A stretch of DNA of 14,861 nucleotides, taken from assembly GCA_033764095.1 (NCBI GenBank), contig JANRJF010000006.1, positions 1 to 14,861 of the forward strand, given 5' to 3'. The position numbers and the translations under genes were made by a program. Every line of letters starts with the position of its first letter. Position 1 is the stretch's first letter. This document shows positions 1-4,691 of the stretch, piece by piece. Origin of the DNA: JBDTMT01 sp033764095. GTDB lineage: Bacteria > Desulfobacterota > Binatia > HRBIN30 > CADEER01. The notes beneath the pieces are model-generated. The model had not been told where the DNA came from. It was given only the letters and a program-made list of their open reading frames with translations, and did not search any database.

Positions 1-141
1 ACCACCGAGCTGCACGGCGGCATCGGCTTCACCTGGGAGTTCGACCTCCACCTGTGGTTCCGCCGCGCCCTGTTCGACCGCAGCGTGCTCGGCGAGGCCA
101 TCTACCACCGCGCCCGCGCCGCCGACCTGGCGGGCTGGTGA
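1..141 (+). CDS. Acyl-CoA dehydrogenase, C-terminal fragment
   Basis: The open frame from base 1 to the TGA at 139-141 encodes the last 46 residues of a protein whose start lies left of the window. The fragment reads LHGGIGFTWEFDLHLWFRRA near its beginning. This is the signature of the acyl-CoA dehydrogenase C-terminal helical domain: a Q/E-LHGGIGFT-WE motif, then a helix with an H-L-x-x-R-R pattern. These enzymes are FAD-dependent and introduce the alpha-beta double bond into acyl-CoA thioesters in the cytoplasm. The substrate cannot be read from this piece. The acyl-CoA carboxylase subunit at the other end of the window and the oxidative enzymes between fit a catabolic region. Family assignment is secure; subfamily is unknown. 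Confidence 0.88.
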   Translation, partial: TTELHGGIGFTWEFDLHLWFRRALFDRSVLGEAIYHRARAADLAGW

Positions 142-154
142 GGATTCGGAAACT

Positions 155-290
155 GCCTCACCACGGATGAACACAGATAAACACAGATAACTTTCTGACA
201 CGCGCTGCCGCAGTTACTGGTGCCCAGGTTTCTATTCAGAAGTTTTATCGGTGTTCATCCGTGTTCATCTGTGGTTTCAGTTTTTGAGGC
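155..290. repeat. Imperfect inverted repeat, arms 161-190 and 245-274
   Basis: Two 30-base arms, 161-190 and 245-274, are reverse complements at 26 of 30 positions. Each arm repeats a short GATGAACAC-like unit every 11-12 bases. An extra 6-base outer match (155-160 with 285-290) extends the palindrome exactly to the ATG at 291. The spacer is 54 bases (191-244) and holds nothing I recognise. The arms are clearly less GC-rich than the surroundings. I recall similar CCACRGATGAACAC strings dispersed in intergenic regions of unrelated environmental bacteria, but that is memory and was not checked here. Confidence 0.75.
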
Positions 291-1103
291 ATGGGTGAAG
301 CGATCGACTGCTGGGTGAATCCGTTCACCCCGGAGGTCGCGGCGGCGCAGCGGCCGGAGTTTCTGGTGCGCGTCGCGACCGACTACTTCCATCGCGCCGA
401 GCAGGTGTTCAGAGGAACGCCGCTCGACGAGATGGTGGCGCTGATGGAGCAGCAGGGCATCGGGCACGGGCTGCTGACCATCGACGCGGCGAACCCGGCA
501 CCGATGGCGGCCGCGGCGGCGCGCTACGGCGACCGCTTCAAGCTCGCCGCGGTGATCGATCCGTGCGGCGGCATGGACGCGGTGCGCACGGTCGAGCGGC
601 TGGTGCGCGAGCACGGCGTGCGGCTCATCCGCATGGTACCGTTCCTGATCAACAAGCCGCCGAACGACAAGGTCTACTACCCGGTGTACGCCAAGTGCAT
701 CGAGCTCGGCGTCGCGGTGTCGGTCAACACCGGCATCCCCGGCCCGCCGATGCCGGCCGAGCCGCAGCGCCCGCTCTACCTCGACGAGGTGTGCCTGTTC
801 TTTCCCGAGCTGGTGCTGATCATGGCGCACGGCGCCGATCCGTGGTGGGGCGAGGCGATCCGCCTGCTGCTCAAGTACCCCAACCTCTACATGATGACCT
901 CGGCCTACCTGCCGAAGTACCTGCCGCCCGAGCTGCTGCACTTCATGAACACGCGCGGCAGCGACAAGCTCCTCTTCGCCACCGACTTCCCGTTCCTGCC
1001 CTTCGACCGCGCCATCGAAACTGCCCGCGCCCTCGACCTGCGCCCCGGCGTGCTCGACAAATACCTCGGTGATAACGCGCGGCGCGTCTTCGGGTTTTCG
1101 TGA
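291..1103 (+). CDS. Amidohydrolase-family (TIM-barrel) protein lacking the HxH motif
   Basis: The 270-residue product matches the amidohydrolase-2 type of TIM barrel in layout. It has an N-terminal beta-strand motif (AIDCWVNP, residues 4-11), a central strand ending in VSVNTGIPG (143-151), MAHGADPWW (178-186), a conserved Asp in FATDFPF (D232) and a C-terminal NARRVF motif. Members of this superfamily hydrolyse or decarboxylate small carboxylic or cyclic substrates, usually with a metal. Here the N-terminal HxH is replaced by D6-C-W8-V-N10, and the second-strand His is replaced by Asn146. Only H180 and D232 of the expected ligands remain, so a metal-poor or altered active site is likely. The ATG at 291 starts right at the ID-x-W motif, which argues against a longer protein. 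A GAGG lies only one base upstream, inside the repeat arm. The substrate is unknown. Confidence 0.8.
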   Translation: MGEAIDCWVNPFTPEVAAAQRPEFLVRVATDYFHRAEQVFRGTPLDEMVALMEQQGIGHGLLTIDAANPAPMAAAAARYGDRFKLAAVIDPCGGMDAVRTVERLVREHGVRLIRMVPFLINKPPNDKVYYPVYAKCIELGVAVSVNTGIPGPPMPAEPQRPLYLDEVCLFFPELVLIMAHGADPWWGEAIRLLLKYPNLYMMTSAYLPKYLPPELLHFMNTRGSDKLLFATDFPFLPFDRAIETARALDLRPGVLDKYLGDNARRVFGFS

Positions 1104-1171
1104 ACCACAACGACACCACGGCACAACGGAGCTCAACGTTGTGTCGTGGTGCCGTCGTGTCGTTGTGGTCA
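1104..1171. repeat. Imperfect inverted repeat between convergent genes
   Basis: The sequence begins immediately after the amidohydrolase TGA. A perfect 12-base arm, CCACAACGACAC (1105-1116), is matched by its reverse complement at 1157-1168. Inside it, a second homology (GGCAC and CACAACG parts, 1120-1128 against 1137-1156) pairs with an 8-base offset. The whole forms a long imperfect hairpin centred near 1132. It lies between the amidohydrolase and the broken SDR, so it could also act as a two-way terminator, but no T-tract follows on either strand. Its internal unit resembles the style of the upstream repeat without matching its sequence. Confidence 0.7.
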
Positions 1172-1190
1172 GCTGCGGATCAGAACGGTC

Positions 1191-1292
1191 CTAGACGTGC
1201 AGTCCCTCGCGCCCGATGCGCCGGCACAGCGCCGCGCCGAGCCCTTCCTCGGCGCCGACGCCGACCACCACTGCGATCCGCTCCTGGCTCAT
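1191..1292 (-). pseudogene. Short-chain dehydrogenase/reductase, truncated after 33 codons
   Basis: On the minus strand an ATG at 1292 is preceded by a strong GAGGGGGAG ribosome binding site and lies 15 bases after the VOC gene stop, as in an operon. It opens a frame encoding MSQERIAVVVGVGAEEGLG followed by AALCRRIGREGLHV and a TAG at 1191-1193. The Gly-rich loop after a hydrophobic strand, followed by an ALCRR helix, is the N-terminal NAD(P)-binding strand and loop of an SDR. Normal SDRs have about 250 residues, so the catalytic Ser-Tyr-Lys part is missing. Neither of the other two minus-strand frames continues the fold to the left, where the inverted repeat and the amidohydrolase lie. I infer a deletion or insertion that removed the rest. 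A functional 33-residue peptide is less likely. Confidence 0.72.
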
Positions 1293-1307
1293 CGCGCTCC
1301 CCCTCGC

Positions 1308-1853
1308 TCAGGCGTCGCTCGGCGGAGCCGAGCCCTGTTTGATCAGCTCGGACAAGGGGTCACCGCGCTCGAAGCGCGCCAGCAACACGTCGGGGTCGAA
1401 GTCGACGCCGATCGGGTTGGCCTGCAGCGCGCCGCCGCGCATCCAGGCGTTGAGGGTCTCGACGTCGGGATAGTTGTCGATCTGCAGCTCGATCTGGTTG
1501 CCGTCCGGATCGCGATAGTAGAGCGACGTGGTCGGGCCGTGGTTGATGCACCAGTACGGCGTGATGCCGTCGCGCTTCAGCCGCGCGTAGGTGCGCAGCA
1601 GGTCGCCGAGCGATGCGTAGGTGAAGGCGATGTGGTCGACGCCGTCGCTGGCGGGCGGACGGGGGACGAGATCGGGCAGGTTGATGATCGCCAGCCGGTG
1701 ATGCTCGTCGTCGTAGGTGAGGAAGCACAGCATCGGGTTCTCCAGCTGCACCGTCGCCTGAAGCACGTTGCGGTACCAGGCGCGCAGCTCGTCGTAGCGC
1801 GTCGTGCGCAGGACGAAATGCGCGAGCTTGATCGGTTTCGCGACCGTCGTCAT
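1308..1853 (-). CDS. VOC-superfamily protein, extradiol-dioxygenase-like
   Basis: This protein of about 181 residues belongs to the vicinal oxygen chelate (glyoxalase/bleomycin resistance/dioxygenase) superfamily. From the ATG at 1853 the candidate metal ligands are His12 (LAHFVLRT), His74 (VDHIAF) and Glu122 (NQIELQ). The stretch INHGPTTSLYYRDPDGN resembles the second-shell His and Tyr region of type I extradiol ring-cleavage dioxygenases. Cleavage of a catechol-like ring is therefore a fair guess, with Fe(II) or Mn(II) as metal. A GTG at 1862 would add three residues (MPG). I prefer the ATG because AGAG lies upstream at good distance and MTT is a usual beginning. The broken SDR follows 15 bases downstream on the same strand, and a YdjM-type gene diverges upstream. 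Family is secure; substrate is inferred. Confidence 0.85.
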   Translation of the reverse strand: MTTVAKPIKLAHFVLRTTRYDELRAWYRNVLQATVQLENPMLCFLTYDDEHHRLAIINLPDLVPRPPASDGVDHIAFTYASLGDLLRTYARLKRDGITPYWCINHGPTTSLYYRDPDGNQIELQIDNYPDVETLNAWMRGGALQANPIGVDFDPDVLLARFERGDPLSELIKQGSAPPSDA

Positions 1854-1890
1854 GCCCGGCACTCTGCCACGTTTGCGAACCGGGCGCCTA

Positions 1891-1933
1891 GATCGAGCCG
1901 GCGCGGCCGGCGCGACTTGATCGGCCGGCGCGG
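1891..1933. promoter_or_regulatory. Three direct copies of a GC-rich 9-mer in divergent intergenic
   Basis: The 9-mer GCCGGCGCG occurs at 1897-1905, 1906-1914 and 1924-1932. A longer match, GATCG(A)GCCGGCGCGG, begins at 1891 and again at 1919, 28 bases apart. The copies sit in the short gap between two divergent genes, where an operator would be expected. The sequence is also what high GC content produces by chance, so the call is weak. Confidence 0.25.
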
Positions 1934-1951
1934 AACCGACAACCGTCGCGC

Positions 1952-2509
1952 ATGGCGAGCGCGTTCACCCATGCCGTCGTCGGCGCCGCGCTGACCCCAT
2001 TGGCGCCGCCTGCGCAGCGCAACGGACGGCTGGCGGTGGAGCTGGCGGCGCTCGCGGCGCTGCCCGACCTCGACGTGCTCGGGTTTGGGCTGGGCATCGA
2101 CTACGCACACCCGCTCGGGCATCGCGGACTGACCCACTCGCTGCTCTTCGCCGCACTGCTGGCGCCGCTGGTGGTCTGGCTGCTGCACCGCGACGTGCGC
2201 AGCGGGTCGCACGACTGGTGGGCACTGGTCGGCCTGTGCTTCGCCGCCACCGCCTCGCACGGCGTGCTCGACGCCTTCACCGACGCCGGGCTCGGCATCG
2301 GCTTCTTCATTCCCTTCGACAACCGGCGCTACTTCATGCCGTGGCGGCCGCTGGCGACCTCGCCGCTCGAGCCGAGCGCGTTCTTCTCGCACTGGGGCCT
2401 GCGCGTGATGGCGAACGAGATCGCCTGGGTGTGGCTGCCGACGGCGGCGTGCGTCGTAGCGGTGTGGCTGCGGCGGCGCCGCCGGGATGCCAACCGCCGG
2501 TGGCGCTGA
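1952..2509 (+). CDS. YdjM-type membrane-bound metal-dependent hydrolase family protein
   Basis: The 185-residue product has the pattern of the YdjM/DUF457 family (Pfam PF04307). There is a His near the N terminus (H7 in AFTHAVVG), then LPDLDVLGF (37-45), GHRGLTHSL (56-64, with H57 and H62) and ASHGVLDAFT (101-110, with H103 and D107). About three to four hydrophobic segments and a final Arg-rich tail (WLRRRRRDANRRWR) indicate an inner-membrane protein. The family is called metal-dependent hydrolase from its conserved His and Asp residues, but its reaction is poorly known. No good ribosome binding site precedes the ATG at 1952, which diverges from the VOC gene. The gene converges on the P450. 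Its relation to the DUF4184 protein at 3793-4638, also a His/Asp-rich membrane protein, is discussed among the findings. Confidence 0.82.
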   Translation: MASAFTHAVVGAALTPLAPPAQRNGRLAVELAALAALPDLDVLGFGLGIDYAHPLGHRGLTHSLLFAALLAPLVVWLLHRDVRSGSHDWWALVGLCFAATASHGVLDAFTDAGLGIGFFIPFDNRRYFMPWRPLATSPLEPSAFFSHWGLRVMANEIAWVWLPTAACVVAVWLRRRRRDANRRWR

Positions 2510-2516
2510 CGCGCCA

Positions 2517-2539
2517 CCGGCCGACACGAGGTCGGCCGG
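2517..2539. terminator. Perfect 9-bp hairpin after YdjM-type gene
   Basis: CCGGCCGAC (2517-2525) pairs perfectly with GTCGGCCGG (2531-2539) around a 5-base loop, 8 bases after the stop of the plus-strand gene. The position between convergent genes fits a two-way terminator. No T-run follows, so it could equally be a dispersed palindromic repeat. Confidence 0.4.
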
Positions 2540-2584
2540 CTACCGAGATCCTTTCTGCTCCACCCCCCGCACGACCGACGACTG

Positions 2585-2603
2585 CCGCCCGCCACGCGGG
2601 CGG
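2585..2603 (-). terminator. Perfect 8-bp hairpin abutting P450 stop
   Basis: CCGCCCGC (2585-2592) and GCGGGCGG (2596-2603) form an 8-bp stem with a 3-base loop. It directly touches the P450 stop codon, TGA read on the minus strand at 2604-2606. A terminator or 3' mRNA-protecting hairpin is likely from position alone. There is no T-tract. Confidence 0.4.
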
Positions 2604-3782
2604 TCACCAGCGCATCGGCACCGACGCGAAGCCGTGTACGTTGCTCATGTGCACGCGCGTGCAGGCGGCCTCGTCGATCTCGTACTCCGGGATGCGCGCA
2701 TGCAGCTCCTCGAGGGCGATGCGGCCCTCCAGGCGGGCGAGCGCGGCGCCGAGGCATTTGTGCGCGCCGTGCCCGAGCGCCAGCTGCACGTGCACGTCGC
2801 GGCTGATGTCGAATCGGTCGGCGTCGGGAAAGCCGGCGTCGTCGCGGCAGGCGGCGCCGGTGAGCAGCAGGACGAAGTCGCCGCGCGGCATGGTGACGCC
2901 GTGCAGGGTGACGTCGCGCGTCAGCGTGCGGCCCTGGTACTGCGACGGCGGCCAGAAGCGCAGGCACTCCTCGAGCGCGTTGGGGATGGCGCCGGGATCC
3001 TCGACGACGCGGCGGCGCTGCTCGGGATGGCGCGCCAGCAGGACGACGGCGTTGCCGAGCAGCTTGGTGACGGTCTCGTTGCCGGCGCCGGAGAGCAGCG
3101 TGCAGAAGCCGGTCAGCTCGACGTCGCTGAGCCGCTGTGCGTTGCCCTGCTCGTCGGTGAGCTCGGCGTGCGCCAGCAGGCTCACCATGTCGTCGCCCGG
3201 ATGGGCGCGCTTCTCGCGCGCCAGGGCGAAGAAATACTGCGACAGGCGGGCGTTGGCGGCGAGCGCCGACTCCGGCATGGCGGGCGAGTCGGGGGCGCGG
3301 GTCAGCGACTCGTCGGTCCACTCGCGGATCATCTGGCGGTCGCCGGCCGGTACGCCGATCATGGTGCTGATCACCTCGATCGGCAGGCGCGCCGCGAAGT
3401 CGGCGATGAAGTCGCCGCGCCGCCGCGCCGCCAGGTCGTCGAGCAGCGCGACGGCGATGCGTCGCACCAGCGGCTCGAGCGCGGCGATGCGGGCCGGGGT
3501 GAACGCCTTGCTCACCAGGCGGCGAAACCGTGTCTGGCGCGGCGGATCCATGAAGATGATCATCGGCACCATCTCGGCGAACGCGGCGTCGAGCTCCAGG
3601 ACCGTCCCCTTCGCCGAGCTGTAGGTGTCGTGGTCGAGCGACGCCGCCAACACGTCGTCGAAGCGCGACAGCGCCCAGAACTCGAGCGCGTCGTTGCGAT
3701 ATACCGGCGCCTGCGCGCGCAACCAGCGATAGATGGGGTACGGATCCTGGTGAAACGCGTACGAGAACGGGTTCAGCTCCAT
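2604..3782 (-). CDS. Cytochrome P450
   Basis: This is a soluble bacterial-type cytochrome P450 of 392 residues. Seen in order are the N-terminal LNPFSYAFHQDPYPIYRWLR segment, an I-helix SGAGNETVT with the AG-x-E-T oxygen-activation motif, the K-helix E-x-x-R (ECLR), and the heme loop LALGHGAHKCLGAALA with the thiolate Cys near residue 343. Such enzymes insert oxygen into hydrophobic substrates using electrons from a ferredoxin and reductase, none of which is encoded here. The usual Phe at the start of the heme-loop motif is Leu. The frame is open to 3821, but the ATG at 3782 is preferred because it gives the normal P450 beginning and lies 10 bases after the DUF4184 stop. The longer form would overlap that gene. 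It is probably the last gene of an operon with the regulator. The substrate is unknown. Confidence 0.93.
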   Translation of the reverse strand: MELNPFSYAFHQDPYPIYRWLRAQAPVYRNDALEFWALSRFDDVLAASLDHDTYSSAKGTVLELDAAFAEMVPMIIFMDPPRQTRFRRLVSKAFTPARIAALEPLVRRIAVALLDDLAARRRGDFIADFAARLPIEVISTMIGVPAGDRQMIREWTDESLTRAPDSPAMPESALAANARLSQYFFALAREKRAHPGDDMVSLLAHAELTDEQGNAQRLSDVELTGFCTLLSGAGNETVTKLLGNAVVLLARHPEQRRRVVEDPGAIPNALEECLRFWPPSQYQGRTLTRDVTLHGVTMPRGDFVLLLTGAACRDDAGFPDADRFDISRDVHVQLALGHGAHKCLGAALARLEGRIALEELHARIPEYEIDEAACTRVHMSNVHGFASVPMRW

Positions 3783-3792
3783 CGCGGCCGGC

Positions 3793-4638
3793 TTAGCACG
3801 CCGGCCGCCCCGACTGTCCACGCGTGCGCCCGGTACGGGCTGGCGCGGCGCGGCGCGCGGCCCGCCGGCGGCGCGCGTGCCAGACGAGCGCGTACGCCAG
3901 CGCGGCGCTCGCCGACGCCGCCACCCAGCCGACGAAGGCGCGACCGACCGCCTGCTGCATCGCCAGCGCGGTGATCGGGGCGGACAGGGCGCCGGCAGCG
4001 CGCGCCAGCGCGACGACGCTGGCGACGGCGATGATGGCGGCGACCACCGCCATGCGCGCGCGCAGCGCTGGGGGGCCCTCGAGATCGGGAACCGGCGCGG
4101 TACGGGCGAGCCACGCCCAGACCATCGCGGCGAGCAGCAGCATGCCGGCGGCGCTCGAGACGTACTGGAGCAGCTTGTAGAGCGGCAGCGCCAACGGTCC
4201 GATGGCGAGCGCCGGAGCCTGCAGCACCGGCAGCGCCATCACCGCGAAGCCGTTCACGTGCGTGAACGAGTCCCAGAGGATGTGGGTCAGCGCGCCGAGC
4301 AGCAGCGACGCGAGCACGGCGCGCAGCGGCGCCGCCGGCCAGCCGGCGCGCGCGCTCGGCAGGCTGAGCAGGCGCACCCGCAGCGCCGGCGGTAACAGCT
4401 CCAGCAGCGGCCGCTTGAGCACCAGATGAAAGAGCGCGTAGACGAGCAGCCCGGCGGGCAGGCAGAACCAGAACAGCCCGGCCAGGCTGTGGCTGTCGAC
4501 GCGCCGGATGTGCACCGGCAGAAAGTAGGCGTAGTCGGGCGCGTTCGAACCGATCACCAGCGCCGAGAGCACCGCGACGCGCGGCGACAGCCGGCGCAGC
4601 GGCACGACGGCGAGCGGGTGCGCGAGCGTGAAGGGCAT
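3793..4638 (-). CDS. DUF4184 family membrane protein
   Basis: The 281-residue product begins MPFTLAHPLAVVPL, and residues 25-60 read ALVIGSNAPDYAYFL, then SHSLAGLFWFCLP. This is the start of DUF4184 (Pfam PF13803). A second motif, GALTHILWDSFTH (115-127), supplies H119, D123 and H127, which with H7, D35 and H50 could bind a metal. Several hydrophobic segments between 55 and 260 make it an integral inner-membrane protein. The tail is Arg-rich. An AGGAG ten bases upstream supports the ATG at 4638 over the longer open frame, whose extra part is antisense-like Arg/Ala. It lies 53 bases after the regulator stop and 10 bases before the P450 on the same strand. The biochemical role of the family is not known to me. 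A metal-dependent hydrolase acting on lipids is only a guess. Confidence 0.85.
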   Translation of the reverse strand: MPFTLAHPLAVVPLRRLSPRVAVLSALVIGSNAPDYAYFLPVHIRRVDSHSLAGLFWFCLPAGLLVYALFHLVLKRPLLELLPPALRVRLLSLPSARAGWPAAPLRAVLASLLLGALTHILWDSFTHVNGFAVMALPVLQAPALAIGPLALPLYKLLQYVSSAAGMLLLAAMVWAWLARTAPVPDLEGPPALRARMAVVAAIIAVASVVALARAAGALSAPITALAMQQAVGRAFVGWVAASASAALAYALVWHARRRRAARRAAPARTGRTRGQSGRPAC

Positions 4639-4691
4639 GGTGCACCGGACTCCTGCACCGCCGTCGCGCTGCGGCCAGCCGGCCGCGGCGC

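Noticed and set aside
255..1136. Minus-strand open frame of 293 residues opposite the amidohydrolase
   Set aside because: Its composition is that of a GC-driven shadow. The plus frame shows the conserved barrel motifs, and the shadow runs through both inverted repeats.
1174..1197. A C-terminal SDR remnant (RTVLIRS then stop, in another minus-strand frame) just after the broken SDR start
   Set aside because: Seven residues are too few to identify, and no SDR C-terminal motif is visible.
3783..3821. N-terminal extension of the P450 to 3821
   Set aside because: It would overlap the DUF4184 stop and add an Arg-rich stretch unlike P450 beginnings.
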